Shown: positions 16,994 through 26,529, counted from the first letter of the stretch. The stretch is DNA of 52,945 nt from an uncultured Pelagibacteraceae bacterium (GCA_902577875.1 CACHAX010000008.1:1-52945), one strand, 5' to 3'. Notes: generated from the sequence alone by a model not told the origin. Numbers and translations are program-made.

Positions 16994-17551
16994 TTAGTGA
17001 TGATAAAAAGGTTTTCTATCAAATATTTTTTTAACCATTGGTTCAAATTCTTCTAAAGACATCGATTTATAATTAGGATCAAAAGAAGACTGGTCGTATT
17101 TTTCACAAAAATCAACAGTATCTTGATAATATTTGTGATCTTTGAATTTATCCCTGGCGTTTCTATCCCCACCTAAATGATGAGCACTATAATAAGTTTG
17201 AAAAAGTCCATGATGAAGGATTATCCAATATGTTTTCTCAGAAACATATGGTCTGATTATCGAAGCTGCATATTGAGAATGGTTCATAGGTGCCAAATCG
17301 TCTCCTATGTCATGAAGTAAAGTTGCTACAACCATCTCTTCACTTTCTCCGTTCTTGTATGCTCTTGTGGCTGCTTGTAAAGAATGTTCTAATCTAGTTA
17401 TTTGATAACCCTCAAGAGTTGTAGTTTGACTTGCAAGATACTTAAGTAATCTATCTGCTGTTTTACGTTCAAAATTTTTTTCATACTTTTCTAATAATTC
17501 ATAATCTTCTTTTGAACCATTTTTCATTTCAGTAAAATTTACTTTTTTCAT
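16994..17551 (-). CDS. HD-domain protein, PhnZ/TmpB-like diiron oxygenase candidate
   Basis: 185 residues from the ATG at 17551 (TGATG overlap with purF stop; the upstream TTG is less likely). Metal ligands of a two-metal HD domain are all visible: His56 (LEHSLQAA), His80-Asp81 (LLHDIGDD), His91 (MNHSQYA), His113/114 (LHHG) and Asp153 (KYDQSS). The segment TRLEHSLQAATRA and the 24-residue spacing to HD are like PhnZ, the mixed-valent diiron oxygenase that cleaves a phosphonate. The PhnZ Tyr/Glu gating pair is not at the expected positions, so the substrate would differ. A simple HD phosphohydrolase is the alternative. Located between purF and DUF255. Confidence 0.75.
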   Translation of the reverse strand: MKKVNFTEMKNGSKEDYELLEKYEKNFERKTADRLLKYLASQTTTLEGYQITRLEHSLQAATRAYKNGESEEMVVATLLHDIGDDLAPMNHSQYAASIIRPYVSEKTYWIILHHGLFQTYYSAHHLGGDRNARDKFKDHKYYQDTVDFCEKYDQSSFDPNYKSMSLEEFEPMVKKIFDRKPFYHH

Positions 17552-18993
17552 CAATTACTTGATCCTGTACTTAACAATGATAATTGTGTAACTTTATCCT
17601 CTCCAAGTTCATCAATTATTTTTACTGGATAATCACCAGTAAAATGATGATCAGTTAATTGTGGATAAGCATCATTTCTCTTTTCAAAACCCATTCCTCG
17701 ATATAAACCATCTAAAGTTAAAAATTTAAGTGATTTTGCTTTTATAAACTCTTTTATTTCATCTACTGATTTATTTGCTGCTAATAGTTCTTTTTTTGTA
17801 GGTGTATCAACTCCATAAAAATCTGGGTATTTTATTTCAGGACTAGCTATCCTAACATGTATCTCTTTAGCACCATTATCATATAACATCTTTACAATCT
17901 TTGAAGAGGTAGTTCCTCTAACTAGAGAGTCATCAACCAAAATAATTTTTTTATTTTTTATAACAGAAACATTTGCATTTAATTTTAATTTAACTCCTAA
18001 ACTTCTAATCTGCTGTGACGGTTCTATAAAAGTTCGACCAACATAATGATTTCTTATCAGACCTAAATCAAAATTTATTTTTTTTTCTTCCGCGTAACCT
18101 AATGCAGCTGCATTTCCAGAATCTGGTACAGGCACAACCAAGTCAGCATCTAAATCGTCCTCTTTTGCTAATTCAGCTCCAAATCTTTTTCGATATTCAT
18201 AGGCTGTTTTGCCATTCAAAATACTATCTGGTCTTGAAAAATAAATATATTCAAAAACACACGGTCTCACTTTTTTTTGAGGAAATGGCTTAATACTTTT
18301 TAATTCATCATTTTCTACATAAACAATTTCACCATTTTCAACTTCTCTAACAAATTTTGCACCGATAATATCAAAAGCACATGTCTCAGATGCAAAAACA
18401 TAAGAGTTTTTTAATTTTCCTATGACCAGAGGTCTAATTCCATAAGGATCTCTAACACCAATAAGAGTATTTTGTGTCATCATAACTAATGCATATCCCC
18501 CTTGAATTTGAAATAGAGCATCAATAACTTTGTCAATTGTCTTTGGTCTTTTTGATTTTGCTATAAGTTTTACTATGGTTTCTGTATCTGATGTTGTGTA
18601 AAAGATTGAGCCTTCTTCAACCATTTTATTTCTAAGTGTAATTGCATTCGTTAGATTTCCATTATGCGCAACACCAATTCCACCTGAATTAGTATCAGCA
18701 AAGAATGGTTGTACATTTCTTAAAGCAGTTCCGCCAGTTGTAGAATATCTATTGTGACCTATTGCATAATTTCCTGGTAAGTTTTTTAAAACTTTTTCAT
18801 CATTAAAGTTGTCACCAACTAAACCAAATCTTTTTTCAGAGTGATATTTTTCGCCATCAAATGATACAATTCCACAACCTTCTTGCCCTCTATGTTGTAA
18901 TGCATGAAGTCCTAAAGCCGTTAAGGTCGATGCTTCTGGTGTATTACTTATACCAATGACAGCACACTCCTCTTTTAATTTAGGGTTATACAT
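17551..18993 (-). CDS. purF: Amidophosphoribosyltransferase
   Basis: 480 residues when started at the ATG at 18993 (MYNPKLKEECAVIGI), which overlaps cvpA by 8 bases; an ATG at 19020 would add 9 residues. The short propeptide precedes the catalytic Cys of CAVIGIS. ALQHRGQEGCGIVS and GHNRYSTTGG belong to the class II glutaminase domain; the PRPP loop is IILVDDSLVRGTTS. It transfers the glutamine amide to PRPP, the first committed step of purine synthesis. The cvpA-purF pairing is a conserved bacterial order. Confidence 0.95.
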   Translation of the reverse strand: MYNPKLKEECAVIGISNTPEASTLTALGLHALQHRGQEGCGIVSFDGEKYHSEKRFGLVGDNFNDEKVLKNLPGNYAIGHNRYSTTGGTALRNVQPFFADTNSGGIGVAHNGNLTNAITLRNKMVEEGSIFYTTSDTETIVKLIAKSKRPKTIDKVIDALFQIQGGYALVMMTQNTLIGVRDPYGIRPLVIGKLKNSYVFASETCAFDIIGAKFVREVENGEIVYVENDELKSIKPFPQKKVRPCVFEYIYFSRPDSILNGKTAYEYRKRFGAELAKEDDLDADLVVPVPDSGNAAALGYAEEKKINFDLGLIRNHYVGRTFIEPSQQIRSLGVKLKLNANVSVIKNKKIILVDDSLVRGTTSSKIVKMLYDNGAKEIHVRIASPEIKYPDFYGVDTPTKKELLAANKSVDEIKEFIKAKSLKFLTLDGLYRGMGFEKRNDAYPQLTDHHFTGDYPVKIIDELGEDKVTQLSLLSTGSSN

Positions 18994-19531
18994 CTTGAAC
19001 TTTTTCTTTAGCATCTTCATATTGTTTTTGATTTGGAAATACCTTTATAAGATAGATACTACCTTTTTCAACCCAAGGAAATGTTAACGAATCTTTTAAA
19101 TTTAACGGCCATTTTTTGCTATCGTAGACGACGTCAATAGCAGTGAATAAACAAACAATTAGTACATAGCTTTTAGCGATTCCAAAAAAAAAACCAAAAA
19201 CTTTATCGATTGAACCTAATCCAGTGTAAGTAACAACTTTACTTATTGCTTTATTTCCTAAAAGAATAAGAAATATTATTAAGATAAATAATATTACACC
19301 AACAGTTATATCAAGAACATATTCACTGTCTAAAATACCATCAAAGTAAGGCTTTACTTTTGGAAATAAATAAATTGTTAAAATATATGCCAAAACCCAT
19401 TTGGCGGCTGACAATAAACTTAAAACAAAACCTTTTCTAGATCCTTGAATTAAAAAATAAATGGTTAATACAAAAAAAATATAATCAAATAATGTTACTT
19501 GTATTAAAAAATCCTGAATAGCTTCAATCAT
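18986..19531 (-). CDS. cvpA: CvpA-family membrane protein
   Basis: 181 residues with four to five hydrophobic segments and the characteristic opening segment FDYIFFVLTIYFLIQGSRKG, followed by GLGSIDKVFGFFFGIAKSYV, the core CvpA motif (GxxDrxlGxxfG). CvpA is an inner-membrane protein required for colicin V export in E. coli and linked to envelope stability; its molecular function is uncertain. It overlaps the RND gene by one base (TAATG) upstream and purF by 8 bases downstream. Confidence 0.9.
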   Translation of the reverse strand: MIEAIQDFLIQVTLFDYIFFVLTIYFLIQGSRKGFVLSLLSAAKWVLAYILTIYLFPKVKPYFDGILDSEYVLDITVGVILFILIIFLILLGNKAISKVVTYTGLGSIDKVFGFFFGIAKSYVLIVCLFTAIDVVYDSKKWPLNLKDSLTFPWVEKGSIYLIKVFPNQKQYEDAKEKVQDV

Positions 19532-21906
19532 TAATTGAATGGTTTAATTTTAAGCAATAAAGAAGGTAAAAGTGTTAAAACTGAAACCATTGCAAGTAAC
19601 ATGGCAATCCCAGTGAATACACCAAAGTAAATTGTTGGTATAAAATTTGACATTACTAAAATTGAAAATCCAAAAACTATTGTAATTGAAGTATTTAAAA
19701 TAGCTTTACCGACAGTTGAGTGACATAATTTTAATGTTTTGTTATAATTTCTTATCTTTGCATACTCCTCTTTAAATCTATAAATATAATGAATACTATT
19801 ATCTACAGCTATACCTATAGTTATTGCTGCTATTGTAATTGTCATCATATCAAGAGGAATTCCCAATAATCCAATTAAACCTAATATAAAAAAAGCTGCT
19901 ATAAAATTTGGCACAACACCTATTAAAGCTAATTTTAAATTTTTGAAAAGAATTATAAACATTATAAAAATTCCAAGCATCACAAATCCAAGAGTTAAAA
20001 TTTGAGATTTGAATAAACTTTGTAAAAGATTATTGAAAAGAATTAATACACCGCCTAATTTAAACTCATCTTTTTTTAAATCTAATTTATTTTCAAGGTC
20101 AGAATTTATTTTAATAAGCAAATCATTTCTCCTTAAATTATCTAAAGAATCTTTTATTCGTAGACTTATCCTAGCCTCAGAGTCTTTTATAGATATATAC
20201 GGATCTACAATTTCTTTTTTTATATTATCTGGTATTTTAGTATACAAAACACCCATTTCTAATGAACCTAACTCTTTATTGTTATTTAATTGAGTAGCAA
20301 CATCAATAATTGATGAAAAAGAAAGCACTTTTCCAATTGGCTCCAAAGAGTCTAAATAGTTATGGACCTTTTTTATCTTATCAATTTTGTCTTTAGTAAA
20401 CCAATATTTTTCATCATTCTCATCTTCATCGCCCCAATCGTCTTCTTCATCTTCAGATTTTTGTTCATCATCATCTTGTTTTGGAAATTTTAAAATAACT
20501 TCAAGTGGTGTTGTACCACCTAATTTTTCATCTATAAGTTTCATTCCTTTATAAATTTCTGTGTTTTTATCAAAATAATTTATAAAACTGTTTTCTACTT
20601 CAAGTTTTGAAATTCCTAATATACTTAAAAATACAATTATTAAGGTGGTTCCAAATATTGTATTTTGATTTGAAACTGAAACGTTGCTGAAAAAATTAGT
20701 AATCTTGGTACCTTTTTCCTCTTTTAAAGCAACTTTATTAAAATTAAATAAATTAATTAATGTTGGCAATAAACTAAAAGTAATAAGAAATGAAATTATT
20801 AGACCAAAAGTCATCATAAATCCAAAATCTATTATTGGTTTTATTTCACTAAACACTAAAGACAAGAAAGCAAATATAGTTGTCAAAGCTGTATACAAAA
20901 TAGGCCAAAACATTTTAGTCGTCGTCAAAGAAATAATTTTAAATTTATCTAACTTTGGAAATTGTTTTGAAAGCTGAAGATATCTTGTGCTAATATGAAT
21001 ATTCATAGCCATTGTTAAAATCAACATTAAAGCTATAAAGTTAGATGATATAACGGTAACTTTCCAACCTAAGATACCTAGAAGTCCTGTCATTATTATA
21101 ACTGAAAAAAAACAACTGCTTATAGGTACAATTATCCATATCAATCTTCTAAATACATACCAAAGAGTTGCAACGATAAATAAAAAAACTCCAAGTCCAA
21201 AAACAATGATATCATTTTTTATAAAAGTCATCATGTCATCTGCGATCATCGGTATCCCGCCCAAATGAATTTTACTATTAGAGCTAAAATTTTTTATTAC
21301 TTGTCTTATTTCTAAAATATTTTGATGATTTTGTTTTTTTAATTTATCTTTATATATCTCTTCTTCTTTTTTACTTTTAAAGTCTTTTATTTTATCTTTA
21401 GACTTTAAATAAACTATAATACCAGACGTTTTACCATCTTCACTGATTACAAAATTCCTAAAAACAGGACTATTTAATATTTCATTAAATCCTCTTTCTT
21501 TATCAATGCCTTGTGAACTAAGTGTAGAGTAGTTTTGCAGTCTCTTTATAAGCGGTTCATCAGAGCTGTTTAGTAAAGGAATATCTAATAGTGTGATTAC
21601 ACTATGCACCCAATTAAGTTTTTGAATTTCACTTTTTAATTTTATAAGATTTTCAATAGAATTTTCATCTATCATACTTTCTTTTGGAGTGTAAGTAAGA
21701 ACTAAAAATTCTTTTGCGCCATATCTTTCGTTTATTTCATTTAAATATTTTAAATCTGGATCACCCTCTATTAATAAAGTTTCAGATGATGCATCAAGTC
21801 TAAAATTTTTGGAATAGTAACCAAAAAAACAAAGACATATTAATAATAAGATTAATATCAAGCCTGGTTTTTTTAAAATATAATTCTGATATAATTTAGC
21901 TAACAT
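19531..21906 (-). CDS. RND/MMPL-superfamily exporter
   Basis: 791 residues with a hydrophobic N-terminal helix, a large periplasmic loop, five to six helices (about 225-390), a second loop and a final block of six helices. MMPL/RND helix-4 style patterns (TIAAITIGIAVDNSIHYIYRF near 690 and ALMLILTMAMNIHISTRY near 290) are visible, the former with the conserved Asp of the proton path. Family members export lipids or hydrophobic molecules. A run of about 25 mostly Asp/Glu residues (about 474-498) interrupts the second loop. It is between dnaB and cvpA on one strand. The substrate is unknown. Confidence 0.88.
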   Translation of the reverse strand: MLAKLYQNYILKKPGLILILLLICLCFFGYYSKNFRLDASSETLLIEGDPDLKYLNEINERYGAKEFLVLTYTPKESMIDENSIENLIKLKSEIQKLNWVHSVITLLDIPLLNSSDEPLIKRLQNYSTLSSQGIDKERGFNEILNSPVFRNFVISEDGKTSGIIVYLKSKDKIKDFKSKKEEEIYKDKLKKQNHQNILEIRQVIKNFSSNSKIHLGGIPMIADDMMTFIKNDIIVFGLGVFLFIVATLWYVFRRLIWIIVPISSCFFSVIIMTGLLGILGWKVTVISSNFIALMLILTMAMNIHISTRYLQLSKQFPKLDKFKIISLTTTKMFWPILYTALTTIFAFLSLVFSEIKPIIDFGFMMTFGLIISFLITFSLLPTLINLFNFNKVALKEEKGTKITNFFSNVSVSNQNTIFGTTLIIVFLSILGISKLEVENSFINYFDKNTEIYKGMKLIDEKLGGTTPLEVILKFPKQDDDEQKSEDEEDDWGDEDENDEKYWFTKDKIDKIKKVHNYLDSLEPIGKVLSFSSIIDVATQLNNNKELGSLEMGVLYTKIPDNIKKEIVDPYISIKDSEARISLRIKDSLDNLRRNDLLIKINSDLENKLDLKKDEFKLGGVLILFNNLLQSLFKSQILTLGFVMLGIFIMFIILFKNLKLALIGVVPNFIAAFFILGLIGLLGIPLDMMTITIAAITIGIAVDNSIHYIYRFKEEYAKIRNYNKTLKLCHSTVGKAILNTSITIVFGFSILVMSNFIPTIYFGVFTGIAMLLAMVSVLTLLPSLLLKIKPFN

Positions 21907-21931
21907 TAACTATTAGCTTTTATAATTTAAT

Positions 21932-23347
21932 TTAATTATTTTGAATATCCTTAAATTTAGTAAACATTGCTTCAAATTCCAGCATTATATTTCCAGTTGG
22001 TCCATGTCTTTGCTTCTGTATTATTAATTCTGCCAAATGTGAGACTTCATTCATTTTTGCCTGCCATTCAGCATGTTCTACTGTTGCTGGCCTAGGCTCC
22101 TTTCCTTGTAAATAGTATGCTTCTCTATAGACAAACATCACAACATCAGCATCTTGCTCAATTGATCCAGATTCTCTTAAATCTGATAACTGAGGTTTTT
22201 TATCATCCCTTTGCTCAACAGCTCTTGAAAGTTGTGAAAGAGCCAATACTGGAACGGATAATTCTTTTGCCAATGCTTTTAATCCTTGAGTAATTTCAGA
22301 TATTTCTTGAACACGTCCATTGTTAGAGTTGGATGCTTTCATTAATTGTATATAATCTATTACTACTAAATTAAGACCAAATAATCTTTTTATTCTTCTT
22401 GCCCTGTTGCTTAAAGCCGCAATTGATATTGCCGGTGTTTCATCAATAAATAGTGGAAGTTCAGATATATCTCTTGAAGTCTCTATGAATTTATCAAATT
22501 GCTCCTCAGAAATCTTTCCTCTTCTAATATCGTTTGATTTAATTCTTGATTGCTCTGCTAAAATTCTAGTTGAAAGTTGTTCTGAGGACATTTCAAGAGA
22601 AAAAAATGCTACAGAACTTTTTTCACCTTTTTCTTGAATATTTTTTGCTGCATTGAACGCAATGTTAGTTGCTAAAGCTGTTTTTCCCATGGAAGGTCTT
22701 CCAGCTATAATTAATAAATCTGATTTATGCAGTCCACCCAATCTATCATCTAAATCTTTAAAACCAGTTGGAACACCCACTATACCTTCTTCATTTTTAT
22801 AAGCATTTGAAGCCATCTCAATTGTTTGTTTCATGGCTTCATCAAATTTTATTAGTGATGAGCTAAAAGATCCTTTTTCCGCCAAATCAAATAATGACTT
22901 TTCATAACTTTCAATTATTTTTTGACCATCTGTTTCCAAATCATTTAATTTTGCTGCATCTATAACCTCACTAGAAATTTTTATTAATTCTCTTTTTACG
23001 TACAGATCGAAAATAAGTCTTGAATATTCAATTGCTTGTCTTGATGATGTAGAAAATTTAGTAATTTTGACTAAATATTCAGGAATATTAAGTTCATCTT
23101 TTTCTTTCTCAAAATAATTTTTTAATGTTATTGGATTAGCAAGCATTCCTCCATAAATTAGCTTTTCTAAAGCCTCGAAAATTTTTTTATGAATTGGATC
23201 ATAAAAATTTTTACTTGATACTATTAAACTTATTTCATCAAAAATTTCATTAGTTAAAAGTACAGATCCAATTATTGACTGCTCAGCTTCAATATTATTT
23301 GGAAGCTCATCAGCTTTACTATTTAAAACGTTTAATGTTTGAACCAC
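21932..23347 (-). CDS. dnaB: Replicative DNA helicase
   Basis: 471 residues. The N-terminal domain (LPNNIEAEQSIIGSVLL) is followed by the RecA-like domain with Walker A GRPSMGKTALA (about 213-223), Walker B LVVIDYIQLM, the H3/H4 elements LSQLSRAVEQRDDKKP and SDLRESGSIEQDAD, and the C-terminal QKQRHGPTG. It unwinds DNA at the replication fork as a hexamer. The start is GTG at 23347. It belongs to the classic rpsF-rpsR-rplI-dnaB order, with a 66-base gap to rplI in which I see no clear signal. Confidence 0.96.
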   Translation of the reverse strand: MVQTLNVLNSKADELPNNIEAEQSIIGSVLLTNEIFDEISLIVSSKNFYDPIHKKIFEALEKLIYGGMLANPITLKNYFEKEKDELNIPEYLVKITKFSTSSRQAIEYSRLIFDLYVKRELIKISSEVIDAAKLNDLETDGQKIIESYEKSLFDLAEKGSFSSSLIKFDEAMKQTIEMASNAYKNEEGIVGVPTGFKDLDDRLGGLHKSDLLIIAGRPSMGKTALATNIAFNAAKNIQEKGEKSSVAFFSLEMSSEQLSTRILAEQSRIKSNDIRRGKISEEQFDKFIETSRDISELPLFIDETPAISIAALSNRARRIKRLFGLNLVVIDYIQLMKASNSNNGRVQEISEITQGLKALAKELSVPVLALSQLSRAVEQRDDKKPQLSDLRESGSIEQDADVVMFVYREAYYLQGKEPRPATVEHAEWQAKMNEVSHLAELIIQKQRHGPTGNIMLEFEAMFTKFKDIQNN

Positions 23348-23413
23348 AACTTAAAATAAATAATTATTTTTAAATTTCAAAATAAATTAATTAATGGGGA
23401 AAAAAATGTATAA

Positions 23414-23872
23414 TTATTGATTTTCTTCTTTTGGTAAAATTTTTATGTTTATTTGTGATTGTATTTCTGGATGAAGACTCAAAAAAACCTTGAAAGTACC
23501 TATTGAATTAATTTCTTTAACAGGTTGTATCATCGAAGGGTTTATCTCAATTTTATCATTTTCTCTGATAATTTTTGAGATTTCGGTTGGTTTTACAGAT
23601 CCATATAGTTCTCTATTTTCGGTAACTAATTTTTTTAAGATATATTCTTTATCATTAATTTTTTCATTTATAGATTTAGCATCATTTTTTTTCTCTAAGT
23701 CTTTTTTATTGAGATCATTTTTAATTTTTTCTACCTCTTTGATATTTTCTTTCGATGCAAATAAAGCTTTTTTTTGAGCTATTAAAAAGTTTCTAGCAAA
23801 TCCTCTTTTAACATCTATAATTTCTCCTATTGAACCAACTTTCCTTACGTTTTCTAACAGTATTACTTTCAT
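23414..23872 (-). CDS. rplI: 50S ribosomal protein L9
   Basis: 152 residues. The N-terminal RNA-binding domain has the signature VRKVGSIGEIIDVKRGFARNFLI (split here: KVGSIGEI, KRGFARNFL), a long central helix rich in Lys/Glu, and the C-terminal domain with LVTENRELYGSVKPTEIS. It binds 23S rRNA near the L1 stalk and limits frameshifting. It lies 2 bases after rpsR. Confidence 0.96.
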   Translation of the reverse strand: MKVILLENVRKVGSIGEIIDVKRGFARNFLIAQKKALFASKENIKEVEKIKNDLNKKDLEKKNDAKSINEKINDKEYILKKLVTENRELYGSVKPTEISKIIRENDKIEINPSMIQPVKEINSIGTFKVFLSLHPEIQSQINIKILPKEENQ

Positions 23873-23874
23873 AA

Positions 23875-24144
23875 TTAAATCAGCGCTAAATTTCTAGCTC
23901 TTTTTATAGATATTGATAAGTCTCTTTGTTTTTTTTGACTTACAGAAGTTATTCTAGAAGGTAGAATTTTACCATTTTCAGATATATATCTTCTTAGCAA
24001 TTTTATGTTCTTATAATCAATTTTAGGTGCTCCCTTACCAGACAAAGGACATTTTTTTTTAAATTTATACTTTTGATTTTGAAAAACACTCAATTTAGAA
24101 AAATTATTTTGTGTATTTTTTTTCTTAATATTTCTTTTTTTCAT
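23875..24144 (-). CDS. rpsR: 30S ribosomal protein S18
   Basis: 89 residues. The conserved core is [19 protein letters not shown] followed by [24 protein letters not shown], diagnostic of S18. A lysine-rich N-terminal extension and a zinc-like cysteine (KKKCPLSG) are visible. S18 pairs with S6 on the platform of the small subunit, and its gene lies directly downstream of rpsF with a 3-base gap. Confidence 0.96.
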   Translation of the reverse strand: MKKRNIKKKNTQNNFSKLSVFQNQKYKFKKKCPLSGKGAPKIDYKNIKLLRRYISENGKILPSRITSVSQKKQRDLSISIKRARNLALI

Positions 24145-24147
24145 TAA

Positions 24148-24489
24148 TTATTTACTCTTTTCTGTTTCATCATTTTTTTTAAAATAGTCAGTTTCTAAAT
24201 CATGTTCTTTTACTTTAACTGTTAAATATCTTAACAAGTTCTTATCTAATTTCTCATTTTTTTCTAACTCTTTAATGGTTTTACCTTTACCTTCAATTTT
24301 AAAGTGAAGATAATTTCCTTTTTTATTTTTCTTAATTAGGTAAGACAGATGCATCAAACCCCAAGTTTCAAACTTCACTATATTACCTTCATTGCCTTCA
24401 ATAATTTTTTTATATTTTTCTTCAATTTGTTTGATTTGACTTGGAGAAACGTCAGGCCTTGCAATTAATGTATGCTCGTAATAGTTCAT
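24148..24489 (-). CDS. rpsF: 30S ribosomal protein S6
   Basis: 113 residues with the S6 order: YYEHTLIARPDVSPSQI at the start, IVKFETWGLMHLSYLIKKNKKGNYLHFKIE in the middle (split by the usual WGxrxLaY pattern) and KNLLRYLTVKV near the end, plus a charged tail. It is the first gene of rpsF-rpsR-rplI and diverges from fabD across an 83-base gap that must hold both promoters. Confidence 0.96.
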   Translation of the reverse strand: MNYYEHTLIARPDVSPSQIKQIEEKYKKIIEGNEGNIVKFETWGLMHLSYLIKKNKKGNYLHFKIEGKGKTIKELEKNEKLDKNLLRYLTVKVKEHDLETDYFKKNDETEKSK

Positions 24490-24572
24490 ATATTTTTATA
24501 GAAAAATTGAGGATATACTATTATAAATTTTCAATTACAATATAAAAAAACACATATTTTATTAACTTTTTT
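24490..24572. promoter_or_regulatory. Divergent promoter region rpsF / fabD
   Basis: This 83-base, almost pure A/T gap separates the ribosomal operon (minus) from the fatty-acid operon (plus). A TATAAT-like hexamer on the minus strand (around 24520-24526, in the context AATTTATAATAG) is a candidate -10 for rpsF. A convincing -35 is not apparent. The region must hold both start sites because both flanking genes are first in their units. Confidence 0.4.
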
Positions 24573-25502
24573 ATGTTTTCAGTATTATTTCCTGGTCAAG
24601 GGTCTCAAATTGTAGGTATGGCAAAAGAATTTTATGATAATTTTAGTTATGTGAAAGATTTTTTTGATCAAGCTGATGATATACTAAAAAAAAAGTTATC
24701 TAAAATTATTTTAGAGGGACCAAAAGAGGATCTGGACCTTACAGAGAATACACAGCCATCAATTTTTTTAACAAGCTATTCAATTTTCAAAGTAATTGAA
24801 AATGAAACAAGCTTTAATATAAGGAATGCAAAATTTTTTGCAGGCCATTCTCTAGGAGAATATTCGGCATTATGTTGCGCTGAATCAATTAATTTTGAAC
24901 AAACAATTGAATTACTTAAATATAGAGGAATTGCTATGCAAAATGCAGTACCAATAGGTGGTGGAGGCATGGTTGCTGTTCTAGGTGTTCAAATAGATGT
25001 ATTAAATGAAATAATGAAAAATAATAAAGATAAATTTAAATGTTATATTGCAAATGATAATTCGACAGGTCAGATTGTAGTAAGTGGAAAGTCAGAATTT
25101 TTAGATTTATTTTGTTCTGAATTAAAAAATAAAAATCATAAATATGTAAAATTACCTGTAAGTTCACCTTTCCATTGTCCTTTAATGAGCAAAGCAGCAA
25201 TTGAAATGAAAGAAAAAATAAATAAAATAGAATTTAAAGATCCAAAGGTAGACATAATATCAAATGTGACAGCAAATTTAATAAATAGATCGGAAGAAAT
25301 AAAAAAACTCCTTATAGATCAAATTGAGAAACCTGTAAGATGGAGAGAAAGCATTATAAACATGATAAATTTAAATATTGATCATTTCATAGAAATAGGA
25401 CCAGGCAAGGTACTATCTGGATTAGTAAAAAGAATTGATAGAAATGTTAAATTAAATCAGGTAAACACTTTAAGTGACATAAAAAGTCTTTTAAATGATT
25501 GA
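24573..25502 (+). CDS. fabD: Malonyl-CoA:ACP transacylase
   Basis: 309 residues. LFPGQGSQ at residues 5-12 and the nucleophile elbow GHSLGEYSAL (about 91-100) define the family; the catalytic His lies in SSPFHCPLM and IEIGPGKVLSGLVKR closes the domain. It loads malonyl groups onto acyl carrier protein. First gene of fabD-fabG-acpP-gmk, overlapping fabG by 8 bases. Confidence 0.95.
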   Translation: MFSVLFPGQGSQIVGMAKEFYDNFSYVKDFFDQADDILKKKLSKIILEGPKEDLDLTENTQPSIFLTSYSIFKVIENETSFNIRNAKFFAGHSLGEYSALCCAESINFEQTIELLKYRGIAMQNAVPIGGGGMVAVLGVQIDVLNEIMKNNKDKFKCYIANDNSTGQIVVSGKSEFLDLFCSELKNKNHKYVKLPVSSPFHCPLMSKAAIEMKEKINKIEFKDPKVDIISNVTANLINRSEEIKKLLIDQIEKPVRWRESIINMINLNIDHFIEIGPGKVLSGLVKRIDRNVKLNQVNTLSDIKSLLND

Positions 25503-26232
25503 TTTAAATAATTTAAATATAATATTAACTGGATCAACTGGTGTTATAGGTAGATCAATTTTAGATAAATTAATTTTGGCAAATGCCAATGTTATAGCTA
25601 CAGGCACAAATCAAATTAAATTAGACTCTATAAAAGAAAAATATCCAAAAGTTATTATAAAAAAATTTGATAATTCTATACATTCTTCAATAGATAAATT
25701 TATTGATGAATGCAATGAGATTTTTAAAAACAAAATAGATGTACTAATTAACAATGCAGGAATTACTTCTGATAATTTGGCAATTAGAATGAAAGATGAA
25801 GAATGGAATAATGTTATAAATTTAAATTTAACTTCTTCATTTTTATTGAGTAAATATTCTATAAAAAAAATGATTAAAAATAAAAATGGAAAGATAATTA
25901 ATATTACCTCAGTTGTAGGCCACACAGGTAACGTCGGCCAGTCTAACTACGCAGCCTCTAAAGCTGGATTAATTGGTATGTCAAAGAGTCTCGCTTTAGA
26001 ATATGGAAAAAAAAATATCAAAATAAATTGTGTATCCCCAGGTTTCATTAAATCTAATATGACAGATAAAATTAATGATAATTTTAAACAATCTTTACAA
26101 GACAAAATTTCATTAAATAGATTTGGTTTGCCCGAGGATGTCGCTAATGCTGTTGTTTTTTTGTCATCTGATTTATCAGACTATATTACTGGAGAGACTA
26201 TACATGTGAATGGAGGCATGTATTTTAGTTGA
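25495..26232 (+). CDS. fabG: 3-oxoacyl-ACP reductase
   Basis: 245 residues, classical SDR. The cofactor loop is TGSTGVIGRSI (about 12-22), NNAG follows in VLINNAGITSD, and the catalytic residues are in ITSVVGHTG...SNYAASKAG (Ser, Tyr, Lys) with the end SDYITGETIHVNGGMYF typical of FabG. It reduces beta-ketoacyl-ACP with NADPH in fatty-acid elongation. acpP follows after 46 bases with its own ribosome binding site. Confidence 0.95.
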   Translation: MIDLNNLNIILTGSTGVIGRSILDKLILANANVIATGTNQIKLDSIKEKYPKVIIKKFDNSIHSSIDKFIDECNEIFKNKIDVLINNAGITSDNLAIRMKDEEWNNVINLNLTSSFLLSKYSIKKMIKNKNGKIINITSVVGHTGNVGQSNYAASKAGLIGMSKSLALEYGKKNIKINCVSPGFIKSNMTDKINDNFKQSLQDKISLNRFGLPEDVANAVVFLSSDLSDYITGETIHVNGGMYFS

Positions 26233-26278
26233 CATTATAATATAAATATCTATTAAGAAATTTAACTTAAAGGAAAAT

Positions 26279-26518
26279 ATGTCAGAAGATATCTCTAGCA
26301 AAGTAAAAAAAATAGTTGCAGACCACTTAGGCATTGATGAAGCTAAAGTCACGGAAGAATCAAGTTTCATAGACGATTTGGGCGCAGATAGCTTAGATAC
26401 AGTTGAATTAGTTATGGCTTTTGAAGAAGAATTTGGCTCTGAAATTTCAGATAGTGATGCTGAAAAGATACTTACTGTAGGCGATGCAGTAAAATTTATC
26501 GAAAATAAAGCAAACTAA
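26279..26518 (+). CDS. acpP: Acyl carrier protein
   Basis: 79 residues, strongly acidic. [20 protein letters not shown] contains Ser38, the 4'-phosphopantetheine attachment site. AAAGGAAAAT before the ATG is a fair ribosome binding site. Its codon use is less biased to A/T than the neighbours, as expected for a highly expressed gene. The usual downstream gene fabF is absent; gmk follows after 11 bases. Confidence 0.97.
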   Translation: MSEDISSKVKKIVADHLGIDEAKVTEESSFIDDLGADSLDTVELVMAFEEEFGSEISDSDAEKILTVGDAVKFIENKAN

Positions 26519-26529
26519 ATTTATAAAAA

